NCBI GenBank assembly: GCA_003165235.1
Contig: PLSV01000397.1
Coordinates: 127-59,680 of the forward strand
Origin: Syntrophobacteraceae bacterium
Lineage (GTDB): Bacteria; Desulfobacterota; Syntrophobacteria; Syntrophobacterales; Syntrophobacteraceae
Direction of reading: 5' to 3'
Length of the DNA: 59,554 nucleotides
The number at the start of each line of letters is the position of its first letter. The first letter of the stretch is position 1. Below the pieces are notes generated by a model. That model was not told where the DNA came from and ran no database searches. It saw only the letters and a list, made by a program, of their open reading frames with translations. A program made the position numbers and the translations under genes. Of this stretch, positions 25,570 to 33,882 are shown one piece after another.

Positions 25570-28038
25570 ATGAAGATCGATTTGCACGTTCATTCCAAAT
25601 ATTCAGTTCGCCCTTCGCAGTGGATTCTCCAAAAGCTTGGCTGCCCGGAGTGCTTCACCGAACCGGCCGAAGTCTACCGAATCGCCAGGCAGAAAGGAAT
25701 GGATCTGGTCACTATAACAGATCATAATAACATCTCCGGCAGCGCCGAGATCGCACACTTGCCCGGCACATTCATAAGCGAAGAGGTTACAACGTACTTT
25801 CCCGATGACGGGTGCAAAGCCCATGTCCTGGTTTATGACATAAATGATGCAATTCACCGCGAAATCCAGAAGGTGCGCGAAAACATATTCGACCTCGTCG
25901 ACTACCTTGCCCAAACAGGCATTGTTCACGTCCTCGCTCACCCGCTTTACTCGGTAAATGACAAACTCACGATCAAGCATTTTGAAAAATTCCTCCTGCT
26001 CTTCAAGAACTTCGAACTCAATGGAGCCCGGGACGACTATCAGAACTACTCAATAAGACAGATTCTGGAGAATCTAACCCCGGAAATTCTAAACAACCTG
26101 ATCGATAAGCACGGGATTGTTCCGGTTTCCGCAGAACCTTGGCGCAAGAGTTTGACAGGCGGCTCTGACGACCACAGTTCTCTTAACGTAGCCCGCCAGC
26201 ATACGGTGGTTAAAGGCGCCCGCAGCTTAAAAGAGTTCCTCCATGGGATCGATACGGCACGAACCATACCGGTGGGCAAGGGATCGACCCCAGGCGTCAT
26301 GTCTCACAACATCTACGGTATTGCCTACCAGTACTATAAGCGAAAACTAAACTTCGAAAGTGACGTCAATAAGGACCTGGTATTGCGTTTTCTGAACCGC
26401 TGCCTTCAGGCGGACCCTGAATCGGATGAACGGTTGGTCACCAGGTTGATCTACTCCTGGAGAAAGCGCAAAGGTTCCAAACAACAGGAAGGATCCAAAA
26501 TTCAAGACCTCCTGCGTTCCGAAGCTCACAAGCTTCTCATGGATGATCCCGACCTTATGGAGATAGCCAGCAACGGCAACGGCAAAACTGAAAACCGCGC
26601 AGAGCGTTGGTTCAGCTTTGTGAACCAGGTGTCCAACAAGGTCCTGCTTCATTTCTGGGATTCTCTGCTCAGCAGCCTCTCCGGGGCCCATTTCTTCAAT
26701 ATGTTCCAGTCGCTCGGCTCTGCCGGGGCAGCTTATACGGTGCTGGCGCCCTACTTTGTAACGTTCACTGTTTTTTCAAGAGACCGCCATTTCAGCTCAG
26801 CCGCCAAGGAGCACTTCGGAATCAGGGGTGTCACAGGCAACGAAACACCGGCGAAAATCGTTTATTTCACAGATACTTTCCATGAAATCAACGGCGTTGC
26901 GCTGACCATTCAGCATCAACTCGAGCTGGCCGGAAAAACCGGCAAAGATCTGACCGTGATTACCTGTGACTCTCAAACTCGACCCACAATGAAGGGTCAG
27001 ATGAATTTCAACCCAATTGGCGTTTACGGGTTTTCGGAGTATCCCGAACAAAAAATGTTCCTGCCCCCGCTGCTCGAGATCCTCAATTATTGCTATGAGC
27101 AGGGTTTCACTCAAATTCACGTGGCCACACCCGGACCTCTGGGCCTTGCCGCGCTGGCCGTCGCGAGAATAATGAAAATTCCGTTAAGCGGGACTTACCA
27201 CACCGCCATTCCACAGTATGCGCATATCCTTACTGGAGACTACGCAATCGAAGAACTGGTCTGGAAATATACGACCTGGTTTTACGACCAGTTGAATCTG
27301 ATTCTCGTTCCGTCCACAAGCACCGAGCGCGAATTGATCGGAAAAGGAATAGACCCAAAAAAGATCTGCCTGTTTCCCAGGGGAGTTGACGCGGCAAGAT
27401 TCCACCCCTCCAAGCGCAATGTCAACTTCCTCAAAGAACAATTTAATGCGGGAGATGGTCCCAAGATTCTATATGTGGGCAGGATATCAAAAGAAAAAGA
27501 CCTCCACGTTCTTGCCCAGGCGTTCAGGAACCTCACGCAAACCCTCTGGGATGCCGAACTGATTTTCGTGGGCGACGGACCATACATCAAAGAACTCAAG
27601 GAACTGCTCGCAGGCGCGCCCTGTATATTCACCGGTTACCGCGACGGGGAGGAACTCGCCACAATTTATGCAAGCTGCGATCTCTTTGCATTTCCAAGCG
27701 CAACTGACACATTCGGTAACGTGGTGCTTGAGGCCCAGGCGTCCGGGTTGCCTGTGATCGTTACCGATTCCGGAGGGCCGCAGGAAAACATGATTCCGCA
27801 TAAAACAGGCCAGGTCGTCCCGGTTGGAGACCCCGAAGCCCTGCTTCAGGCCCTTAAGTTTCTCCTCGCTGACCGCGCAAGGCTAAAGGAGATGGGTAAA
27901 GCCGCCCGGCTCAATATGGAAAATCGCTCCTATGAGCGCGCCTTCGATGAAACATGGCAAATCTACCAGAAAATTCCCGGCCGCTCCGATCTCGAACAGG
28001 CCGACGCCAAAAAGGACCAGCGAAAGAAGGCCGCCTGA
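25570..28038 (+). CDS. PHP hydrolase - GT4 glycosyltransferase fusion
   Basis: An 822-aa two-domain enzyme. Residues 1-250 form a PHP (polymerase and histidinol phosphatase) metal-dependent hydrolase: DLHVHSKYS (His6, His8), TITDHNN (Asp51-His52), VLAHP (His124) and SDDH (200-202). Residues ~428-800 form a GT4 glycosyltransferase: IVYFTDTFHEINGVA, LYVGRISKEKDLHVLAQAF, and the donor-site segment DTFGNVVLEAQASGLPV. The linker has no clear signature. GT4 enzymes of the MgtA/SqdX/Agt kind glycosylate diacylglycerol or mannolipids. Close coupling to psd suggests glycolipid making, with PHP perhaps freeing a lipid acceptor (inference). GGGAGAG precedes the start. Confidence 0.88.
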   Translation: MKIDLHVHSKYSVRPSQWILQKLGCPECFTEPAEVYRIARQKGMDLVTITDHNNISGSAEIAHLPGTFISEEVTTYFPDDGCKAHVLVYDINDAIHREIQKVRENIFDLVDYLAQTGIVHVLAHPLYSVNDKLTIKHFEKFLLLFKNFELNGARDDYQNYSIRQILENLTPEILNNLIDKHGIVPVSAEPWRKSLTGGSDDHSSLNVARQHTVVKGARSLKEFLHGIDTARTIPVGKGSTPGVMSHNIYGIAYQYYKRKLNFESDVNKDLVLRFLNRCLQADPESDERLVTRLIYSWRKRKGSKQQEGSKIQDLLRSEAHKLLMDDPDLMEIASNGNGKTENRAERWFSFVNQVSNKVLLHFWDSLLSSLSGAHFFNMFQSLGSAGAAYTVLAPYFVTFTVFSRDRHFSSAAKEHFGIRGVTGNETPAKIVYFTDTFHEINGVALTIQHQLELAGKTGKDLTVITCDSQTRPTMKGQMNFNPIGVYGFSEYPEQKMFLPPLLEILNYCYEQGFTQIHVATPGPLGLAALAVARIMKIPLSGTYHTAIPQYAHILTGDYAIEELVWKYTTWFYDQLNLILVPSTSTERELIGKGIDPKKICLFPRGVDAARFHPSKRNVNFLKEQFNAGDGPKILYVGRISKEKDLHVLAQAFRNLTQTLWDAELIFVGDGPYIKELKELLAGAPCIFTGYRDGEELATIYASCDLFAFPSATDTFGNVVLEAQASGLPVIVTDSGGPQENMIPHKTGQVVPVGDPEALLQALKFLLADRARLKEMGKAARLNMENRSYERAFDETWQIYQKIPGRSDLEQADAKKDQRKKAA

Positions 28039-28223
28039 TTATTTGTCTGGATTTACCGCTTTGTTTGAGGTCAGGCTGTCTACGGAGCAATTTCGCGAAA
28101 AAGTAACAGGCTCGACACGATCACGTCATCAGATTCAGTTGTAATAGCTTATTAGAGAATACCTTATCGGGAAGGGGCGCAGTACCCGGAACCTGAAAAC
28201 CTTTGCCCCTTGGATTTTCGAAT

Positions 28224-28610
28224 TCAATGCGCCTCTTCCCCCTCCCCCTTCGATCCTGCGGTTTTCTCATTCTCACTGGATAACCCGGCCCACTCCCCTG
28301 CCCTCCTGATTTGCCTGCCTCCGGCGAGAAAAAGAAAAAACCATAGAAGCAACGTAAACGCCGAGGCGAGGGCGGCAAGCACGGCCATCAGGTATTCTCG
28401 CACCTGAGCTAAAAAATTCCCGAAACTGCCAAGCGCCATGCGCAGATCGTCCGGCACGGCAGGCGCGCCTGGTCCGGTTAAAGGCGAAACCCATTCATTC
28501 AAAGCCTCCACGATTCTGTCCGCCATAAAGAATATGACCGCCGCAAAGGCCATGTTGAGGAGTAAACATAAAAAGAGGGATTGAATCGCCCAAGCTGTTT
28601 TAATTTTCAT
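28224..28610 (-). CDS. small membrane protein, unknown family
   Basis: A 128-aa protein with two hydrophobic helices: AIQSLFLCLLLNMAFAAVIFF near 8-28 and LMAVLAALASAFTLLLWFFL near 74-93, and a charged C-terminus. No family is recognised. Its start codon overlaps the FAU-1-like gene's stop (ATGA at 28607-28610), so it is translated with that gene and may anchor or modulate the RNA-processing products at the membrane (speculative). Confidence 0.7.
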   Translation of the reverse strand: MKIKTAWAIQSLFLCLLLNMAFAAVIFFMADRIVEALNEWVSPLTGPGAPAVPDDLRMALGSFGNFLAQVREYLMAVLAALASAFTLLLWFFLFLAGGRQIRRAGEWAGLSSENEKTAGSKGEGEEAH

Positions 28611-29596
28611 TCTAACTCCGGTAAACTCCTTGCCTTTCCACGATTGAGGCGCCCAAGCAATTGTTTGGAGACCATAAGCGCCTTATTCTGGAGGCCCTTT
28701 GCGATGCAACCCTTCCGAGCAAGCACCTCGAGCTTTTCCTGATCTATTGGGAACGCGTTTTCACCCGCTCTTTGGATAACGTCAACTTCGAGGTCAACAT
28801 ACCTTGCCCCATAGGGGTAGAGCTCCGTTGGGGTATTTATGTTGAAGTATTCGCCTATACGCTGATGTCCTCTCGAGAAATAGCTGTGTCTGATATACCA
28901 TGCGCCTTCCCTGACTTCGGTCAGGCAGTAGTCGCCCTTCCGGATTGGCAGATCCAACCCGTCATAGCGACCCTCCGAGAATTCGCGTTTAAAAACCACC
29001 CTGTTAGCGCGCACGGATTGAAGAATCCCAAACCTCGGATGCATCGGTTTGCCCGATGGCCTTATGTGCTCAAGCCTGATCGTGCCTTCCTTGATTAACG
29101 GGTCCAAAATTGCTTCCCTGAGGACCCTCTTTTCCAGGCCAATTCCCTCTTCGGGATGCCTGCAAAATTCCAGTTCCGCCGATTCGAGCAGGTCCGGGTT
29201 TATTATCTTTAGCCGGTGGTGATTCCTAAGAGTCGGGACCACGCTCGATCTGACCCGGTCCAGTTTCTCCTTGGCCCCTCCCGGCAGCTCCAGATTTGCA
29301 ATGGCCAACGGTTCGCTGTCATCGGTCGGGAGAAAACCAACTATGATCGCGTCCAAAAGGGATTCCTGCATATGTATCAGCAGCTCGCATACATGATCGG
29401 CTTCCCCTTTGACCTCGATCCCCTGACGGTCCTCCCTGTCCTGTATCAGGATTTCATACTGCCCATGAGTGGGAAATGTCATATGGATTCGTTCTCTGAT
29501 TCTTTCGGAAGGATCGACGACCTGGAACCCGGCATCGAGTGCGAGTTTGGTAAGCGCTGTACTGTAGATTCCCCGAATCTTTATACGGCGCAACAT
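28607..29596 (-). CDS. FAU-1-like (DUF402) ribonuclease-family protein
   Basis: A 329-aa protein with the architecture of archaeal FAU-1, an RNase E/G-related AU-rich-RNA-binding protein: MLRRIKIRGIYSTALTKLAL at the N-terminus, a central part with a probable S1-like core, and a C-terminal DUF402 domain with WYIRHSYFSRGHQRIGEY, FNINTPTELYPYGARYVDLE and VDVIQRA. Archaeal FAU-1 proteins bind and process RNA; function here is inferred from family only. AGGGAG precedes ATG 29596. It follows rtcA on the same strand (59 bp apart) and is coupled to the membrane gene after it, suggesting one RNA-maintenance operon. Confidence 0.85.
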   Translation of the reverse strand: MLRRIKIRGIYSTALTKLALDAGFQVVDPSERIRERIHMTFPTHGQYEILIQDREDRQGIEVKGEADHVCELLIHMQESLLDAIIVGFLPTDDSEPLAIANLELPGGAKEKLDRVRSSVVPTLRNHHRLKIINPDLLESAELEFCRHPEEGIGLEKRVLREAILDPLIKEGTIRLEHIRPSGKPMHPRFGILQSVRANRVVFKREFSEGRYDGLDLPIRKGDYCLTEVREGAWYIRHSYFSRGHQRIGEYFNINTPTELYPYGARYVDLEVDVIQRAGENAFPIDQEKLEVLARKGCIAKGLQNKALMVSKQLLGRLNRGKARSLPELE

Positions 29597-29654
29597 CGCT
29601 GACTCCCTTCAGTTGAGACCTGAAAAAGGCGCTAACCGCTCACTTCACCCAGGA

Positions 29655-30698
29655 TTATTTTCTCAAAAATCCGATCCCGTCAATGGAAATCACATTTTCT
29701 CTAACTTTCGTCCCGGCCCCCAGGATTTTCTCAACCAGCCATAAGTTGGATTCTATGTGATCTGTCATGCACGGAACGATATAACGGCTTTGTCCGCTTG
29801 CAAGGGCCGCGAACAAAATCAACTGGTCGGCGGCAAACCTGTCCACAGTGGCCCCGGTTGAGATATCCGACAAAAGGGCTTCCACTACGCTCTGCGCAAT
29901 TGACTCCGAACTGCGGCCGCGCTTTCCCGCCCTGTCGAAGCCAAGCAGGCAGCCGCCTGTGCTTTCGGCCCAAAGGAGCAGAGCCGCGCCGCTTTGGACA
30001 GCAGAGGCATCCTCGATAATGTCGAGGCAGGGACTATAGCCTTTTTGCGCGAGAAGTTCGCGGCTCCTCTCAGCCATGCGCTGCGCAACCGACTGTTTCG
30101 CCAGATGAGAGGCCAGCGATATGCCTTGAATCCTGAGGATTTCTCCTCTTTCGGTCTTTGCAAAAGCTTTCAGAGGCGCCTTAGCCGGTTCGACTGAAAC
30201 ATGCAGTTCCCCATTTCCCTTTGGCGTGTATCCGGGGCGGAGCGTCTTTATGCTTACCCTGGCGCCCATCTGCCCCAGAAGCGGCGCCAGGACTTTCTCC
30301 ATGTGAAACGCCGTTGGCGCATGATCCTGAAACAGGCCGCCCCTTATCGTAAAACTGCTCCGAGACTCCGCAAAAAGAGCGAGTGGAATCAGAGTAAAGG
30401 CCATCATAGTGGCTGAACCGGCTGTTCCTATATCCCATCCCAAAACACCTGAGTTTATGCTCCTCCCTGGATAATAAGCGATCTCTCTGGACCCGACCTC
30501 GGCCCCTTCCAACCGCCCGTACGAAAGCTGAGCACACGCCTTGACGGCAAGAAGGTGCTGGGGCCGAAGGCCCTGCTTTTCCCGCTTCTGCCTTATCCGA
30601 ACCATATGCATCGGTTGGCCTGTAAGCGAGCAGAGCGCCACTGCAGATCTGACCAGCGTACCGCTGCCGGATTTTTCTGCGCCGTCAATTTCAATCAA
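29655..30698 (-). CDS. rtcA: RNA 3'-terminal phosphate cyclase
   Basis: A 347-aa RtcA: converts RNA 3'-phosphate ends to 2',3'-cyclic phosphate through an adenylated intermediate. Family motifs: IEIDGAEKSGSGTLVRSAVA, LRPQHLLAV, GTAGSATMM, TIRGGLFQDHAPTAF and, near the end, VPCMTDHIESNLW, whose His314 aligns with the AMP-accepting histidine. It starts with TTG at 30698; no in-frame ATG is available and GAAAGAGAG lies upstream. There is no rtcB or rtcR next to it; instead a FAU-1-like gene follows, an arrangement recalling archaea. This suggests repair or maturation of RNA ends by a different partner. Confidence 0.93.
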   Translation of the reverse strand: MIEIDGAEKSGSGTLVRSAVALCSLTGQPMHMVRIRQKREKQGLRPQHLLAVKACAQLSYGRLEGAEVGSREIAYYPGRSINSGVLGWDIGTAGSATMMAFTLIPLALFAESRSSFTIRGGLFQDHAPTAFHMEKVLAPLLGQMGARVSIKTLRPGYTPKGNGELHVSVEPAKAPLKAFAKTERGEILRIQGISLASHLAKQSVAQRMAERSRELLAQKGYSPCLDIIEDASAVQSGAALLLWAESTGGCLLGFDRAGKRGRSSESIAQSVVEALLSDISTGATVDRFAADQLILFAALASGQSRYIVPCMTDHIESNLWLVEKILGAGTKVRENVISIDGIGFLRK

Positions 30699-30802
30699 CG
30701 AAGCTCTCTTTCATTTTTTCTTCTCCCTTAAATAAACATCTTCTCGACTATTGAAAGGCTGTCGGCGCGCCTATTCGCCCTAAAACAACCCGGCTGTCAC
30801 CT

Positions 30803-30830
30803 TTGACTATTGTTCATTGGTAACTATTTT
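30803..30830 (+). promoter_or_regulatory. candidate promoter of the selenocysteine rhodanese
   Basis: TTGACT (30803-30808) and TATTTT (30825-30830) are separated by 16 bp and stand 51 bp before the start codon. The -35 match is good, the -10 fair. By eye only. Confidence 0.4.
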
Positions 30831-30880
30831 CTAGGCAAACTAGCTCCAGTCTTTCTAAACCTTTTCAGAAGGAGATTGGT

Positions 30881-31285
30881 ATGACCCGCTCCAAATTCAC
30901 ATTGTGGCTTCTGGCGTGCCTTATTTTGATGTTTACAGCATCTTTCGCCGGAGCTGAAGCAGTTACCGTTATCAGCAAGGATCAACTGAAAGGAGAACTC
31001 ACTAAACCGGATGTGATCGTGATCGACGTTCGAGTGCCAGGCGAATGGAATTCCTCCCAGTCGAAAATACAGGGCGCGCGGCGGGAGTCGCCTGCCGAAG
31101 TCGCTAAATGGATGGCGGATTACCCGAAGGACAAGACGATCGTTTTATACTGCGACTGACACAACGAGGCTACCAGCGCCCGTGTGGCGCAACAACTCGC
31201 AAGCGCAGGCTTCAAGAAAGTCGAAGTGCTCAAGGGTGGATGGAAGGAATGGCTTGAAAGCAAGTATCCCATAGAGAAAAAATAG
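30881..31285 (+). CDS. exported rhodanese-domain protein with probable selenocysteine (TGA at 31157)
   Basis: Read through TGA 31157-31159, this is a 134-aa single-domain rhodanese with a signal peptide (FTLWLLACLILMFTASFAGA). The domain has VIVIDVRVPGEW, IVLYCD, then codon 93 = TGA, then HNEATSARVAQQLASAGF, KVEVLKGGWKEWLESKYP and stop TAG. In cysteine homologues this place commonly reads YCACPNEATSARVA, so TGA replaces an active-site-loop Cys. A hairpin fitting the bacterial SECIS rules follows at once. The strong AGGAGATTGGT precedes ATG 30881. It probably moves sulfur or selenium or acts as a periplasmic thiol/selenol reductase substrate. A simple nonsense mutation is the alternative, less likely because 42 codons of conserved frame follow. 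Confidence 0.85.
31157..31199 (+). promoter_or_regulatory. SECIS-like hairpin directing selenocysteine insertion
   Basis: Directly after the in-frame TGA, CGAG (31165-31168) pairs with CTCG (31196-31199), and GCGCC (31176-31180) pairs with GGCGC (31186-31190) around the loop CGTGT. The upper stem starts 16 nt and the apical loop 21 nt after TGA; the second loop base is G. These values fall in the published bacterial SECIS consensus (loop 16-37 nt from UGA, G within the first two loop positions). SelB would bind the loop. Confidence 0.7.
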
Positions 31286-31331
31286 CAGGTCCCTCACATA
31301 AGTCGGATATCGGACGTCGGAGAGCCTGTTT

Positions 31332-32516
31332 CTATTTCCGATTTCCGATTTCCGGCTTCCGTTTATCGGTGCTCCTACCGAGCCTGGTCCCCATCAGGCT
31401 ACAGAAACTTTCATGGTCGGGTCCAAAATCGATCCCGACTTCGGCCACGCAGAGCGAATCCCTGTAACGAAGCGGTATGCGGACGGCATCCTTTGCCGTA
31501 GTGATAATCACTTCGGCGCCATGTTCGGAAGCGGCGTGAAAAATCCTCGAAAAATCACCGGCCGTGTATCTGTGATGGTCCGGAAAGCCAAATGATTCGC
31601 AAATCCTTATCCCGGCCTCTCGCATGTCCCTAAAGAAACCCTCGGGCCCGGCAATCCCGGCGAATACAACAGCCCTGCGGCCGCAAAGCGCATTTAGATC
31701 AAAGACCGGTTCGCCTTTTGTAAGGCTGATTCCTCTCGCCTTGTGCCGGCAGGCAAAAACCGGCATGCCGGGAAAAAGACCTTCGAGCTTATCTTTTAGC
31801 GGCGCAGCATCGGCATCACTGTCTAAGTGGGTAATCACAAAGGCGTCAGCCCTTTTAAGGTTCGAACAGGGTTCCCGGAGCGGGCCGGCGGGCAGGACAA
31901 ACCCGTTTCCGAAAGGGCTGCGGCAGTCGAGCAGAACGATATCCAGGTCGCGGTCGAGCTCAAGGTGCTGAAAACCATCATCGAGCACAAAGACATTCAC
32001 TGCGCTGCGAGCCAGGGCCGCCTTACCCGAAGCGGCCCGGTCACTTCCAACCCAGACAGGCGTCGATGGCAGGCGCTCCGATATCATGACAGGTTCGTCG
32101 CCGAAAAGATCGGAGAGTTCCGCAGGGTCACCCAAAAGGGGTACGGGCCCGGAGCTGTTCCCTCTTCTTCCGTATCCCCTGGTCAAAACAGCAGGGTGAA
32201 GCCCCATTTTGACCAGAAACTCGCACATCCATATCGTAACCGGCGTCTTGCCGGTCCCTCCGGTGGAGAGATTCCCAATGCTGATCACCGGCGCCGGCAG
32301 CCTGACCCGTTTTTTTCGGCGTCTTGCCTGATCTTTTTGGAGCACCCTTTCATACAGCCTGGAAGCAGCCTTAAGGAGCGCCGGAGGGCCTTCCGAGAAC
32401 TCAGATCGAGTTCCGGCCCCCGGAGGAACTTGAATACCTGCGGGACTCCATGCGCTGAGCATCCGCCGGTTTATCGCTTTGTGCAGATTTGCTTTGAAAT
32501 CGCAAATAATCTTCAT
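31332..32516 (-). CDS. lpxK: tetraacyldisaccharide 4'-kinase LpxK
   Basis: A ~394-aa lipid A kinase that phosphorylates the 4' position of the disaccharide precursor at the inner membrane. Signatures are APVISIGNLSTGGTGKTPV (Walker A), LTRGYGRRG, FVLDDGFQHLELDRDLDIVL, PAGPLREP and VIITTAKDAVR. The first ~65 residues are longer than usual. The start is uncertain: 32516 (AAGGG upstream), 32462, or a GTG at 32585 overlapping the cytochrome gene. It lies 28 bp after the octaheme cytochrome gene on the same strand; a functional link is not obvious. Confidence 0.93.
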   Translation of the reverse strand: MKIICDFKANLHKAINRRMLSAWSPAGIQVPPGAGTRSEFSEGPPALLKAASRLYERVLQKDQARRRKKRVRLPAPVISIGNLSTGGTGKTPVTIWMCEFLVKMGLHPAVLTRGYGRRGNSSGPVPLLGDPAELSDLFGDEPVMISERLPSTPVWVGSDRAASGKAALARSAVNVFVLDDGFQHLELDRDLDIVLLDCRSPFGNGFVLPAGPLREPCSNLKRADAFVITHLDSDADAAPLKDKLEGLFPGMPVFACRHKARGISLTKGEPVFDLNALCGRRAVVFAGIAGPEGFFRDMREAGIRICESFGFPDHHRYTAGDFSRIFHAASEHGAEVIITTAKDAVRIPLRYRDSLCVAEVGIDFGPDHESFCSLMGTRLGRSTDKRKPEIGNRK

Positions 32517-32544
32517 CAAGCCCTTTACGGACGAAAACAAGATA

Positions 32545-33882
32545 TCACTTTGCAGCTTTGGCAGGATGCTCTCCTGCTTTTCCACCCGTGGCCCTTATTT
32601 CGGCCGCCCGTTCCTTGATTTCGATGAGGTGGCTCTGCATTGGGGCCCACCCACGCCAGAAGGAATAATCCGGACTGCAGTGAAACGCCCCCTGGAATGT
32701 TCTCGTCCTGTATTCATGAAACATCGAGAAGAGCTTTTGCTCGATGACCGTCGGCGCGTTATGCAGGCTCAGAAGATCGGGGAAAGCATAAGAGTAGCTT
32801 TCAGGCTTTTTAAGCAACCCATCCCGATAAAGGGCGGCGACTATGCGTATCCCTTCGGCCATCAATGCGTCGGCCTCCCGGATCATCTGATCGCCCTTGT
32901 CCAGTTCAGCCCTCGCGAAATTAACCGAATGACAGTCATTGCAGGTCTTGAGAGCTTTTTCCCGTTCAGCCTGCCAATCCTCTTCCTTAAAATTGAAAAA
33001 TTTGTAGGTCTCAAAAACAGCCAGTCTGGGAGTAGTCTTCCCCGCAGGGTCAAAAACTCCGAGGGCCTGCAGTATAGCCACTCGGTCCCTTGCCCACTGC
33101 GCATCCTCAGGATATGGCAGGCGCAAAGCCAGATATCCCCAGGCTGTCATGTTCGCATGGTCTCCCTCCTGTATATGACAGCTCTGGCAGGTGGGGGCCG
33201 CTGCGTCTTCCGGGAGCATCCTGCTCTGTTTGAGCAAAAACCGCTCCCCGTGGTGCGATGATGAGTACATCTCCCACTGAGGAGATTCCACTCCCGTATG
33301 GCAGGTTCTGCACACCTGCGGAGACCTGGCTTCATCGACAGAGAACAAATGCCTCGTATGGCAAACGTCGCACGAACTCGCCCCAAAGCCCGACCCCTTC
33401 TCCATCAAACCTTTTACCTCCCCTTCAGTCTTGAGGCCAACGCGATGGCAGGCGCCGCACCCCTTCAGCCCATCCACCTGAGCCATTGGCTGCCAGTGAA
33501 GGGTCGGCATGGCTTTCATTGCGCCCCAGGCAAGAGCATGCTTTCCCTTGCTGAACTGCTCGACCTGGGTGGCATGACACTTTGCGCAGACCTCCAGACC
33601 GGCAACCCCGGCGTTAGCTGCATCAGTCATGGAATTGTGCCGGTCGCCGTGGCACTTGGCGCAGCCTACATCATTTGCGCTGTGCTTGCTCAATTGCCAG
33701 TCCACCACAATGCCGGGAGTGATGCGGGTGTGACATTCGGCGCATGGGTCATTTACCTGAGCAGACGGCTGAACCGGCGCCTCGACTTGAGTGTTTTCCT
33801 TTAGCTCCTGAGAGCACACTGTCCGCAGACTAAAAAAAATTAAAACAATGACAGGGAATGTGAATAGAAAAAACCGCCGCAT
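32545..33882 (-). CDS. octaheme cytochrome c, hydroxylamine oxidoreductase (HAO) family
   Basis: A 445-aa exported cytochrome with signal peptide (FFLFTFPVIVLIFFSLRTVCS) and eight CxxCH motifs: CAECH, CAKCH twice, CGACH, CDVCH, CRTCH, CQSCH and CNDCH. The spacing and the phrases TPGIVVDWQLSKHSANDVGC, SSHHGERF, LSLHNAPTVIEQKL and FWRGWAPMQSHL are those of HAO relatives. In anaerobes such proteins are thought to reduce nitrite or hydroxylamine to ammonium rather than oxidise it. Whether the tyrosine that crosslinks the P460 heme is present could not be settled by eye. ATG 33882 has GGAGG upstream. No quinol-oxidising partner (such as a NapC/NrfH type) is adjacent. Confidence 0.88.
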   Translation of the reverse strand: MRRFFLFTFPVIVLIFFSLRTVCSQELKENTQVEAPVQPSAQVNDPCAECHTRITPGIVVDWQLSKHSANDVGCAKCHGDRHNSMTDAANAGVAGLEVCAKCHATQVEQFSKGKHALAWGAMKAMPTLHWQPMAQVDGLKGCGACHRVGLKTEGEVKGLMEKGSGFGASSCDVCHTRHLFSVDEARSPQVCRTCHTGVESPQWEMYSSSHHGERFLLKQSRMLPEDAAAPTCQSCHIQEGDHANMTAWGYLALRLPYPEDAQWARDRVAILQALGVFDPAGKTTPRLAVFETYKFFNFKEEDWQAEREKALKTCNDCHSVNFARAELDKGDQMIREADALMAEGIRIVAALYRDGLLKKPESYSYAFPDLLSLHNAPTVIEQKLFSMFHEYRTRTFQGAFHCSPDYSFWRGWAPMQSHLIEIKERAAEIRATGGKAGEHPAKAAK

